Below, piece after piece: positions 54,798 through 64,000 of a stretch of DNA of 64,000 nucleotides (position 1 is its first letter; each line of letters starts with the position of its first letter). This DNA comes from Litsea cubeba (Eukaryota > Streptophyta > Magnoliopsida > Laurales > Lauraceae): NCBI GenBank assembly GCA_012931725.1, contig WHSA01001260.1, positions 323,505 to 387,504 of the forward strand. Direction: 5' to 3'. The notes below the pieces were generated by a model that saw only the letters and a program-made list of their open reading frames with translations, ran no database searches and was not told the DNA's origin. Both the position numbers and the translations under genes were made by a program.

Positions 54798-55330
54798 AAA
54801 TTGTTATGATCATTAATTGGGTTCTAAGCTTATTGGATACCCATATTGCTCTCGTTCTCAACCTACATAGAATGACAAAGAAATGTGAATTATCTCAAAG
54901 TGCATGATTATTATTCTGACTTTGTCACTGTGGCTGGAATATGGGTCCTTCCTATGTGCTATTGTCTGGAACATCTTATGTGGTTCAGAGTTATTCATGA
55001 TATGACTCAGAGATCAGTTTCTGATAAGCTCCTTGTAGAGTTTGAGTCTTTATGAACCAGCTACGTAATCGTTCTCTTCTCTCAAACCTAGAAACTTATC
55101 TCTAAGAATTCCTCTGTGAAGAATAATGATGTAGATCTCAAGCCATCTTAGAGCATTAAAAGCTCAATATGGACCCTTAGAGGTAGCTTACATTGCCAGT
55201 CTATAGGCAAGCCCAATGAAGAGACTAGGAAACAAAGTGCTTTTCCTATAAAGAATTCGATCATTATGCCAATGAATGGTGGATGATTAAAATTCTCAAT
55301 TATTGTAAATGATCATTGACATTTATTAAT
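54798..55330. other. Unassigned sequence
   Basis: No gene, LTR or repeat is recognised. Short blocks such as SSIWTLRGSLHCQSIGKPNE (plus strand, about 55165-55225) look coding-like but are interrupted by stops. Confidence 0.4.
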
Positions 55331-57560
55331 TTATTTTTGATATGTAATGGAAACTTTATTGCTTAGGAAACAAGGCAAAAACACAGAAGAAAGCAGAAAA
55401 TACAAGGGTATTAGAGCATCATACCCCACCAACCAAATCTGGACAAACCACCAAAAAAACCAGAAACAAAAATTACATAGATAAACATATGCACCGAGAA
55501 GATCATCCACCCTTTGCTTAGCCAAATCATCTGCCATACTACCGACGGACCTCATATATGATGAAAGGAGACGACCAAAAGAAGAGGAGAGCTCCTTAAC
55601 CTCATTCAAGTGAAACTAGAACTTCCAATGCCTAGAATCACACTTCGAGGACCAACCTATCACATTCAAAGAGTCACTTTCCACCTCCAATGGGACTTGG
55701 AATGTGGCCACGAAGATCCAAATAGCTTCCAAAATAGTCAATACTTCGGCTTCATTGGAATCCCTAATCCCCACATTTGTTAAGAATATAAGCAACACCT
55801 TACCCTTATCATTGTGAAGCACCCCTACCATTACCTGCGGGTCTCGACTTACCTCTCGTTGCACTATCGACATTAAATTTCTACATTTCCGGAGGAATCC
55901 AATAACCGGACGTCTTCACCTTAAGGTACACCCACCTCATGCAAGCTTCCCAATTGTAAAATAAATTTGACACTTGGAGATTGTGAAAATCCTTCCCGAC
56001 CAAAGCCCACTTGCAATTGAAAGCTTAACCTTGGAAACCAAATCCTCCAATGAAGCCAAAAAGTTTCTAAAAACTCTCCCATTCATTTCCTTCCAAACTA
56101 TCTAAAGGATGACAAAGGGGATGAAACACCAAAGCAAAAAACAACATTCATGAAAAGGCCCCCAAGCCCATGCCAATACCAAAGTTTGACAAGGTTCCTA
56201 GGACACACCATAAACCCTGCACAAGTTGATGAAATAGTACCCAAGATAGGAGGTCACCTCACAATGAAGAAGAAGATGGTCCATAGATTCCCTTTCTTTT
56301 CTCTATAGCGCACAAGTATCACAATTAGAGTCTGACAGGATGCCTCCCCTCCTTAAATTATCCGTTGTCGAGATCTTTCCTACAACCGCCAACTGATAGA
56401 AAGCTTAACACGAGGAGTAATTAGCACCAACCACACCAATGCACAGAAAGCTCTCGCAGGACCGTATTTGCAAGAGCTAAGTAAAAGGCCTTCTTCGAAA
56501 AGGGCCCTGAAGTGGAGGGCTTTCAAATCTGCCTATACTTACCTTGCCTGTAAATAAAAATGTTAGAAGGTAGAATCAACAATTCCCCATACTAGACCTT
56601 TGTCAGACTAGCGAAGGGACCTCCCTACACAACAATCCCACACAAAGACTTTATTAGACACCACTCGAAAACTCTAGTAAACATATACCTCGAAGGACCC
56701 ACACCCACCCAATCATCAGACAAAAAACTTGCCTCTCTTCCATCCCCAACAATAAAACCCACCCCTCTAGAGAAGACATCACCCCTCACATTGGACACAT
56801 CATCATAAAGACAATACCCTCATAAAGACATGATAAATGATACCTAGGAACAAGCTTATGCATCTAACCCCACTGGTGTCACCACATTTATTAGCAATAT
56901 TCTTCCTCCAAAGAGCCTCCTCCTCAAATCTCCACCACCATTTAGCTAAAAGTGCCTAATTCTTCTTGTCAAGGTCCCCAAGACCCAAACCACCATACCT
57001 CTTAGGCTTAATCAGATGCTCCATTTCAACAAATGCATCTCCTTTTTATCACCATTTCCTCCCAAAGAAAATCACGCCTTAGCCAATCTAAAGCTGCACA
57101 AACCTTCTTAGGCATTTTGGATAGAGGCATGTTGTAATAGATATCTAGGCTTTCCTAGTCAAGGTAATCTTACACCTTAAGGATAACCGCACAAACCTTG
57201 TTAGGCATTTTGGATATAGGCATGTTGTAATACATATCTAGGCCTTCCTAGTCAAGGTAATCTTACCCCTTAAGGATAAATACTTCCTTTGTCAAAGAGA
57301 ATTTCTTCTCCACTTTAGCCACAATTGAGCCTCACATCTCTTTAGATCTTGATTTTCCCCAATTGGAAGGCCTAGATAGAAGATCGGAAGGGACCCCACT
57401 TTACAATGAATACCATCTGCTATGGCCTTTGTAGTCTCCTTGGAGCAACCCACCCCCACCAACTAGCCCTGCAGAACACAGCTAAAAACTCCGAAGAATC
57501 CGCTTTGTTTCAAGAAAACAACCCCAAAATCTTTCTGAATTTACCACATGTTTTTTAATA
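55331..57560 (-). pseudogene. L1-type LINE relic, 3' part (RT end, zf-RVT, RNase H)
   Basis: Read on the minus strand: IKPKRYGGLGLGDLDKK and LLAKWWWRFEEEALW (about 57020-56910), a standard stretch after the LINE RT palm. Then CDTCAL with ESMDHLLLHC (about 56330-56260), the zinc motif. Then the RNase H pieces NDKGKVLLIF, DSNEAEVLTILEAIWIF, LEVESDSLNVIGW and SMADDLAKQ (55830-55520). It ends with AATAAAGTTTCCATTACAT near 55340, as LINE 3' ends commonly do. It is broken by several stops and shifts. A direct repeat of about 95 bp (57100-57190 and 57195-57285) duplicates part of it. Confidence 0.78.
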
Positions 57561-57930
57561 ATTCTTTTGTGGTTTACAAACCATTGGATCTAAGATTCCT
57601 TGATTTTTTTTTGTTACTTTCTATTAGGAGTATTGCTTCTAACCTTTTTTATATGTGCTCAAACAATTGGAACTGACATTCCTTGGTTTTTCCTTGTATT
57701 CAAGTTACTTGCAGGTTTCCTCTTATGTAGTCCTTCCTAATTATATATTTTTATTATATTTTATTTTTTCAATTCCACACATCCATCATAGCATGCATAT
57801 CTCAATTAGATGTATTTCATCTTCTTCTTAATTCCTATTATCCAACCAATGTTGTGCTTCATACAACAAAGTACGTCTAACTACCACCTTATGAAAATGA
57901 TCTCTTTTAATTGAACTAGCATTTGATAAT
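57561..57930 (-). pseudogene. RTE-type LINE RT remnant (tentative)
   Basis: The minus-strand piece FHKVVVRRTLLYEAQHWL, followed by a frame with GCVELKK, resembles the RT end of plant RTE-type LINEs (pattern FYR..VRP..LYG.ECW, then W.CG). The rest is AT-rich and unreadable. It is cut at 57931 by truncated LTR J. Confidence 0.4.
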
Positions 57931-58618
57931 CTTAAAGCTCCACCTCGACCATGGCATCCCCAGCCCGGCTGGGGACTTCGTCCCAGTTCTCCACTTTGGC
58001 GTCCCTGCAAGGTCTCCAGCCAAGTCAAGGTCGCCTCCGACCTCGGCTCACCGACCTCGGCAACACGCCCTAACCTCGGTCATAATGCCAGAGCTAGCCA
58101 AGGCAGGGGCTGACAGCTGTCCTCCCATCGACGCTTAAGCATGCAACAGCACGTGCGACAAGACAGAGGCACCCCTATAGTCCCTGATAGGTCGACGTCC
58201 ACAGCTCCCAAAATGCCATGACAAGGCTTGATGGGACGGCAATTAAAGAAAAGTAGGCTACGATGGGACTGCGCCTCCCTAGTACCTAACAGAGTGGGCT
58301 ATGACAAGACAGTCAACCACCCCCTTGTCTCATCTCTTCCTCTATATAAACACAAGAACAATCCACAAGCAAAGGGGGGCCAACGAATACGCCATTCTGG
58401 TATGCCCATTTTCTTCCCCAAAAATCTCCATCCTCTGCTTAGTTCATACACTAACTTAGGCATCGGAGAGCTTTGCGCCACTCAGGCCAGGGTCCTCTGA
58501 CCTGCTATTCTTCTTCCTTTTCTCAGGCTTCAGGCGCAGGCATAGGTGTTCCTAGTCTCTTTGGATAAGTCCGTGCAGGCACCCCCTTTTCTTGTGAGTC
58601 ACATTTTTTGCACTTACA
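57931..58618 (+). repeat. 5' LTR of J, lacking its first about 145 bp
   Basis: It aligns with 61590 onward of the 3' LTR (AAGCTCCACCTCG). TATATAAA is at 58343. It ends TTTTTTGCACTTACA, as does LTR L. Confidence 0.88.
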
Positions 58619-58620
58619 AT

Positions 58621-58638
58621 TGGCGCCGTCTGTGGGAA
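58621..58638 (+). other. Primer-binding site of J
   Basis: TGGCGCCGTCTGTGGGAA lies two bases after the LTR end. The first ten bases fit the 3' end of plant Asp tRNA; the rest does not fit well. Confidence 0.75.
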
Positions 58639-58669
58639 ATGGCTACAAAATGTCATCTTCCCAAACACC

Positions 58670-59640
58670 TTGCCTCAAAGAACCAAAAAGGGAAAGGAAC
58701 CAATTACACTGTCGACGCAGCTGCCGACAGTCCCCCGCCTGGAAAGGTCAGGAGCAAGATCTGGCCCAGCAACCGTCCAACAGCAGGATACTCGATCGGG
58801 TTCATCCTCTAAGGATTCGACCTCGACTCTACCTTCCAAAAGGCGCACCCTGAAAGACAACAGAAGCAACCGGGCTCATGGCAAAAGCTCAGGTAACAAC
58901 CGCGACTCCAGAGAGTGGCTTGATCGACGCATAGAGCAAGCAGTACGACAGAACATGGAAATGGCCGATTTCGCTCGAGTTGGGCTGAACTCTTACGATT
59001 TCAGCACATCCCCCTTCTTTCCAGAGATCAGAAACTTCCCCCTTCCTGAAGATTTCAGCATCCCGAGGTTCATTGTTTACGATGGGACCTCGGACCAGCA
59101 GCACACCTCCGGCACTTCACTCAGAGGATGTCGGTGTGGGGCAATGCAGGCCACCCGATCTGCAGAGTCTTCTCTTCCAGCCTCGGAGACCTCCCCCAAA
59201 AGTGGTTCTGCGCACTCCCCCAAGGATCGATCAAAAGTTGGCAGCAGCTCCGTAGTTCCTTCATGACGAAGTTCCAAGTTCACAGGGTCATCCCCAGGTC
59301 AGCCGCCGACCTGATGGCCCTCAGAATGAAGCAGACCGAGAACGTCACGCAGTTCGCCAAAAGGTTTTGGACTGTCTACAGCCAGATCGAGAATGCCTTA
59401 GATACAATAGCAGTCATGTCTTTCCAACAAGCCCTCCTACCAGGCAACGAGCTTCGGAGGGACTTGGCCATGCTTCCCGTAGTCACTATGGCAGCACTGA
59501 TGACCAGGGTAAACCGGTTCGTCAGGCAAGAAGCAGACGAAGCCCGAGCCCTGGAGCATTTCAACCTTCATGAAAGCGACCAGCTCGGCGGATGTCTCCA
59601 GCTCGCTAGCAGCCCTCAGCTCGGCAGAAGGATCTTCTAG
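58670..59640 (+). pseudogene. gag: Tat gag of J
   Basis: The likely start codon is TTG (58670) where related element L has ATG (63553). The basic Ser-rich N-terminus is followed by LDRRIEQAVRQNMEM and SIPRFIVYDGTSD. A frameshift near 59100 leads to the capsid core: CRVFSSSLGDLPQKWFCALP, GSIKSWQQLRSSFMTKF, MKQTENVTQFAKRFW. It ends SSPQLGRRIF with a stop, directly entering repeats. The zinc knuckle and all of pol are missing. Confidence 0.85.
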
Positions 59641-59649
59641 CTCGGGAGG

Positions 59650-59990
59650 CAGCTAGACGTCTCCTATCATCACTTAGCTTCGACCGCTCGTCAGCTTCAA
59701 TCGCATGACCCTCTACTATCAGCTTCGATGGCGCTGTCAGCTTCGATGACACCGGCACGACCTTCCGCCGTCAGCTTCGACCGCCCGTCAGCTTCGATCG
59801 CACGACCCTCCACCGTCATTTCAGCAGGCACGGTCCTCTACTATCAGCTTCGATGGCGCCGTTAGCTTCGATGACACCGGCACGACCCTCTATTGTCGGC
59901 TTCGATCGTACGACCCTCTACCGTCATTTTGACGACACGGTCCTCTGCTGTCAGCCTTGATCGCACGGTCCTCTACAACCATCAGTCATC
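59650..59990 (+). repeat. Tandem array 1 of J, core GTCAGCTTCGAT
   Basis: About ten copies of CAGCTTCGA(T/C) alternate with CACGACCCTCTAC(T/C)(A/G)TCA-like words. The period is irregular, about 30-35 bp. Confidence 0.8.
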
Positions 59991-60052
59991 TAGAGCCACC
60001 GACCTCACCCTGGAGTCGTTCCATACACCCAAGCTTCTTGGCCTCCAAACGA

Positions 60053-60430
60053 CCTCATGCTGGTCCGTCCATGTGCTAGTTTCCGTCTCACGCTGGTTTC
60101 GGCCTCATGCTGGTCTCGACCGCATTAAACGACCTCATGCTGGTCCGTCCACTTACTGGTTTCTGCCTCACGCTGGTTTCGGCCTCATGCTGGTCTCGAC
60201 CGCATTAAACGACCTCATGTTGGTACGTCCATGTGTTGGTTTCCGCCTCACACTGGTTTCGGCCTCATGCTGGTCTCGACCGCATTTGACGACCTCATGC
60301 TGGTCCGTCCACGTGTTGGTTTCCGCCTCACACTAGTTTCGGCCTCATGCTGGTCTCGACCGCATTTCACAACCTCATGTTGGTGCCGCCCTCGTGCTAG
60401 CTACGCACTTCACACAGGTTCGGCCTCATG
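60053..60430 (+). repeat. Tandem array 2 of J, 80-bp period
   Basis: CCTCATG(C/T)TGGT(C/A)CGTCCA starts at 60053, 60132, 60212 and 60293, and a diverged copy at about 60373. It includes GGTTTCGGCCTCATGCTGGT. Confidence 0.9.
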
Positions 60431-60436
60431 TTGGTC

Positions 60437-60555
60437 TCGGCCATTGCCAAAGAGACTGCTTTGGCATACCGTCCAGACTTCTCTATCTCGGCCAGTGCCA
60501 AAGAGACTGCTCTGGCATACCGTCCAGGCTTCTCCATCTCGGCCAGCGCCAGAGG
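60437..60555 (+). repeat. Tandem array 3 of J, about 60-bp period
   Basis: Two copies of CAAAGAGACTGCT(T/C)TGGCAT with CCGTCCAG(A/G)CTTCTC are present, plus a partial third that runs into array 4. Confidence 0.85.
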
Positions 60556-60905
60556 GACTGACTTAGGGTTCATACATCCAGTCTTCCCTAAACTTTGGGT
60601 TCACGCACCCATTGACTGACTTAGGGTTCATACACCCAGTCGCTCCTAAAACCCTGGGTTCATACACCCTGGGACTGACTTCGGATTCACACATCTAGTC
60701 TTCCCTAAACTTTGGGTTCATGTGCCCATGGACTGACTTAGGGTTCATACACCCAGTCGCTCCTAAAACCCTGGGTTCATACACCCTTGCACTGACCTTG
60801 GGTTCATACACCCAGTCTTCCCTAAACTTTGGGTTCACACACCCAGGGACTGACTTAGGGTTCATACACCCAGTCGCTCCTAAAACTTCGGGTCCATGCA
60901 CCCAG
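60556..60905 (+). repeat. Tandem array 4 of J, dimeric 117-bp higher-order repeat
   Basis: Six 58-59-bp monomers each start GACTGAC(T/C)T. Odd monomers carry CTTCCCTAAACTTTGGG, even ones CGCTCCTAAAAC(C/T)(C/T). They alternate strictly three times. Confidence 0.92.
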
Positions 60906-61019
60906 GCTTCTCAATGAGACTGCTCCACGTCTCCACCTCAGCCAATGACAGCAACTAGAATGCCGAAGAGACTATTCCATATCACCTCCTTGACTTCATG
61001 TTGGTCTCGGCCACATGCA

Positions 61020-61340
61020 TTCTCGACAAGCAGTGCCAGTCTCTAGCTTAGCAGCAGCACCAGCCTCTAGTTTGGCAGGAAATCCTTCCTCCAGCTCGGC
61101 AGCAGTGCATGTCTCCAGCTTGGCAGTAGCTCCAGTCTATAGCTCGCCTCCTTCTCAGCAGCAGTAGCAGAATACTCCTAAACAAGAGTACACCACTGGT
61201 TATGAGCCATCATCTCTTAGCTTTCAGCAACAATGCATTCTCCAGCTTGGCAGTTGAATGACTCTCCAGCTCGACAGAAGCACCATGTTACAGCTTAACA
61301 GTGATGCCAACCTTTAGCTCTGGTCCATTGCCAGCCAGTC
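61020..61340 (+). repeat. Degenerate array 5 of J, core CTCCAGCTCGGCAG
   Basis: Around ten diverged copies of a 25-30-bp unit combine (T/C)CTCCAG(T/C)T(T/C)GGCAG with CAGCA words. Confidence 0.7.
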
Positions 61341-61431
61341 ATCTCAAAACTATGAGCAGCTCCAAGGCACAAGTGTTGTCCTCCATGATACTTAGCTTCT
61401 AACCTCAAAGAGAAGTCTAATGAGCTCAGAA

Positions 61432-61446
61432 GCTGGGGGGCTATTG
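61432..61446 (+). other. Polypurine tract of J
   Basis: AGCTGGGGGGCTATTG precedes the LTR start TGTGGGGATATTTCC. Confidence 0.7.
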
Positions 61447-61993
61447 TGTGGGGATATTTCCGAACTCACCGGAATACTGGCCTGACGCTCCATCTCGTGC
61501 TCCAGCACCAGCTACTCCATCTCGGCGAGGCTCGGGCTCGGCGATAGTGCTAGCCTCCAGTTCGGCCAAGTAAATCCACTTCGGCCATACGCTCATAAGC
61601 TCCACCTCGGCCATGGCATCCCCAGCTCGGCTGGGGACTTTGTCCCAGTTCTCCATTTCGGCGTCCCTGCAAGGTCTCCAGCCAAGTCAAGGTCGCCCCC
61701 GACCTCGGCTCACCGACCTCGGCAACACGCCCTAACCTCGGTCATAATGCCAGAGCTAGCCAAGGCAGGGGCTGACAGCTGTCCTTCCATGGATGCTCAA
61801 GCACGCCACAGCACGTGCGACAAGACAGAGGCACCCCTATAGTCCCTGACAGATCGCCGTCCATAGCTCCAAAAACACCATGACAAGGCTTGATGGGACG
61901 ACAATTAAAGAAAAGTAGGCTACGATGGGACTGCGCCTCCCTAGTACCTGACAGAGTGGGCTATGACAAGACAGTCAACCACCCCCTTGTCTC
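61447..61993 (+). repeat. 3' LTR of J, lacking its last about 285 bp
   Basis: It starts TGTGGGGATATTTCC, like LTR L. It matches 57931-58330 from position 61590 on, then departs at about 61993, just before the TATA box. Confidence 0.85.
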
Positions 61994-62625
61994 CTCCCTT
62001 TCATGAGATATACTTAATGTAGAAACCATTCCCAGCCTGCCACATGATCATAATAGGGGTTGATTTTATTTTATTTACATCAATCCATGATGATAGTATG
62101 AGTATCTATGTTCCAATTCAATTAGGGTCTAGCCTATGTTGGAAACCCAAATTCTCTTCATGTTATTCATCATTTAATCTCACCAAAAGTATGTTAATGT
62201 TAGAACCAGGAATTTCAGTCCCTAACCTGAACATGTGAATATATTAGGGTTTAGATCATAAAATCATGATGGAATGTCAATGTCTACGTGTGCCTTTCAT
62301 AGAATCCATAAGTTACAGTGTTAGCCTCGAGTGTGAAAACAATGAGTAATTGTGAAGGATACCTGTTGGCCAAACCCTCACGTGGGTGTGTAGCCCAAAA
62401 TACATAGAGATCCTATTATGCATTCTAGGGCATGACAGATCATAGAAAAGAACACGTAGGTCCTTTTGTAACCCTAATTCCATAATTCTCTTGCAAACTA
62501 TTAACCAACCCTAGGCGTTAGAATGCTCTTACCCTCAATTTGGTTAAGACTTCATGGTTGTTTCCTGTAGATTTCCCCAAACACTATTCTCCATGTATTC
62601 ACTAGAAGACTGCAATTGGGTTTCG
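61994..62625. other. Unassigned block K between J and L
   Basis: AT-rich sequence without a coding frame of note. Words such as CCTACGTG and TTTGTAACCCTAATTCC (62449-62473) give an LTR-like look, but no partner copy or TSD is in the window. Confidence 0.35.
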
Positions 62626-63496
62626 TGTGGGGAGATTTTCAAGACTCCAGGATTACGCTAATCTCGGCTATAAGATGTCAATTAGCGCTCTCATGTGTCA
62701 TCCACGTGCCATCCAGACACACCTCGGCTGCCGAGACAGAGGCCTCAGCCGAAACCAGACTGACTTTGGCTGCCAGCGCCGAGCTCGGCTACCATGGATC
62801 GACTTCGGCGGGAAGCCTGGCCTCGGCCAAAGGAGCCGAGATGGAAGCCGAAATGAAAAGAAGAATCCCCTCTCGTGCCCCATGCCCGCCACGTCATCAG
62901 ACACGTGGCAGAATAGGGGTGCGAGCCAGAGGGACAGATGCGACATCCCAGCCGTCCACAATCTTCGCCAGATCGCTGACAGGGCGGCATCCAGCGGCTG
63001 TAGCCAAATCAGGGCAAGGCCCGAGGATGGATCCGATGGGACCTCTACCGCCAAAGGCGTCCAACATGATCTGGCCCAACATGACACGCATTTAATGCAA
63101 TGTGGGCTGATCGGACTGGCAATAAATGCAATGTGGGCTGAGATGGACCCGTATTTATTACTTTGTGGGATGATAAGAACTTCCCTATCAAATCAAGGGA
63201 CCCACTCCAAAATATCATCCAAAATATCATCAAGAGTCCTATATAAATAGGACCCCATTCCATAACCAAGGTACACAACCTTGAGAGCTGTTACTCTGCC
63301 TCTCTTCTTCCTCTCCTTCCTTAGTTCAAGTTCATACACTAACTTAGGCATCGGAGAGCCTTGCGCCGCCCAGGCCAGGGTCCTCTGACCGTTTGTTCTT
63401 CCCTTTCAGGCTTTGAGGTAGCTGATCATCTTCTTTCATTTGGATAAGTCCTATCAGGCACCCCTAATCTTGTGAGTCACATTTTTTGCACTTACA
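62626..63496 (+). repeat. 5' LTR of Tat-type element L (871 bp)
   Basis: It starts TGTGGGGAGATTTTC and ends TTTTTTGCACTTACA. A TATATAAATA box is at 63240. The 3' 190 bp (from about 63310) is strongly similar to the 5' LTR of J, while the U3 differs. Confidence 0.88.
63240..63249 (+). promoter_or_regulatory. TATA box of LTR L
   Basis: GTCCTATATAAATAGGACC, itself a near-perfect inverted repeat. The equivalent in J is TATATAAA at 58343. Confidence 0.7.
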
Positions 63497-63498
63497 AT

Positions 63499-63516
63499 TG
63501 GCGCCGTCTGTGGGAA
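63499..63516 (+). other. Primer-binding site of L
   Basis: TGGCGCCGTCTGTGGGAA, identical to that of J. Confidence 0.8.
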
Positions 63517-63552
63517 AGTATTATCCCAACCTTCCCAATCTTCCCAAATACC

Positions 63553-64000
63553 ATGCCTCCAAAAGCTAAGAAAGGCGGAGAGTCTTTAAGAGCGATGCTC
63601 CAGCGACCGGGCCCGTCGACGGACGCCCCTCCTCAAGGGCGGTCCAGAGTGGGACTTGGCGCGTCTGCAGGCGAGGAGCGCCTAGGCTCGCACCTCTTCG
63701 TCGAAATTCCCTTCTAAGAGCAAGTTGAGGATTCGTCCCCGGGCAACGAAGTCACACCTCCCCGACGGGACGAGCGACGACACGAGCGTCCCCGAAAAGG
63801 CAAAGCTGCAGTGGTCAACCAGCCACGCCGTCCGCGACACCTCGATGACGGAGGAGATATCGCGGCTTAAAATGCCCTCATCCAGGAGCAGGAGAGAATA
63901 ATTTGCCAACTCCAGCAGCAACTGAAAGCAGCAGGAGCCACCTCAGCAAGGCAGCTCTCCGGGCCCTAAGGCAAGAAAAGAGCCGCCCAGAGCAAGCCCT
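63553..64000 (+). pseudogene. gag: Start of Tat gag of L (runs off the window)
   Basis: ATG at 63553 gives MPPKAKKGGES, Pro/Ser/Gly-rich sequence, then a stop at 63715. The same frame continues with an Arg-rich segment (PPRRDERRHERPRKGKAA). After another stop near 63868 comes a helix (LIQEQERIICQLQQQLK), the usual N-terminal coiled coil of this gag type. The capsid core would lie beyond the window. Confidence 0.7.

Larger units (their letters stand above)
57931..61993 (+). mobile_element. Tat-type gag-only element J
   Basis: The order is 5'-truncated LTR, PBS TGGCGCCGTCTGTGGGAA, gag, tandem arrays, purine tract AGCTGGGGGGCT and 3'-truncated LTR. There is no trace of PR, RT or IN. The PBS and gag type are those of plant Tat elements. 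The element is related to L, which starts at 62626. Confidence 0.85.

Noticed and set aside
54798..55330. Possible host exon or gag fragment
   Set aside because: Coding-like blocks are short and interrupted by stops in all frames. No recognisable domain.
60556..60905. Telomere-like TTAGGGTT words
   Set aside because: They occur once per 58-bp unit as part of a longer repeat, not as tandem TTTAGGG.
61994..62625. Block K as a further LTR
   Set aside because: It has LTR-like wording, but no second copy, terminal TG..CA pair or target duplication could be found in the window.

Overview
The window is nuclear DNA of a flowering plant. It consists almost entirely of nested LTR retrotransposons, decayed LINE fragments and tandem repeats. 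I see no ordinary single-copy host gene, rRNA, tRNA or CRISPR array. The evidence is plant-type Ty3/gypsy elements (Tat lineage with two RNase H domains, Tekay/Del-like chromovirus), Ty1/copia elements primed by initiator-Met tRNA, and plant L1-type LINE remnants. The species cannot be told from the sequence.

Layout. (1) 1-194 is the end of an inverted Tat-type LTR (D) joined to the gag of a plus-strand Tat element A (195-17394). A holds decayed gag, pol with protease, G-patch, RT, a degenerate gypsy RNase H, a second RNase H and integrase, then a hypervariable repeat-rich 3' region. That region contains an antisense, intron-bearing gene (9155-13823) with its own TATA box. A ends with a polypurine tract and a 2.3-kb 3' LTR. 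(2) A sits, with 5-bp target duplication ATGGG, inside the first unit of a tandem copia-type (Maximus/SIRE-like) array C (17395-26609). C has gag and a second ORF but no pol. (3) C sits in the gag of an inverted Tat element B (26610-32293). B in turn sits in the gag of another plus-strand Tat relic E (32294-32895). (4) 32896-34543 is a satellite with a trimeric higher-order repeat. (5) 34544-47169 is a truncated minus-strand copia element G. Its leader is interrupted by a full-length minus-strand Tekay-like element F (35393-46729, TSD GAAGT, both LTRs 3249 bp). (6) 47170-54797 is a plus-strand LINE relic split by a deletion-derivative chromovirus H (47476-52108, TSD GTTTG) and a solo LTR (52373-54137, TSD TAGAG). 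(7) 55331-57930 holds minus-strand LINE relics. (8) 57931-64000 holds two related Tat-type families: a gag-only element J packed with tandem arrays, and the 5' LTR and start of gag of element L.

Working together: every pol or gag seen here is broken by stops, frameshifts or deletions, so none is likely autonomous. C, H and J lack most or all of pol and must have moved using enzymes supplied elsewhere. The most unusual content is the antisense gene in A. Four GT-AG introns, all phase 1, join its pieces in frame, and it has a TATA box 122 bp upstream of its ATG. Also notable are a second promoter-like block ahead of ORF2 in C, the trimeric satellite, and palindrome clusters in several LTRs. All domain names are from reading motifs by eye; no database search was run.
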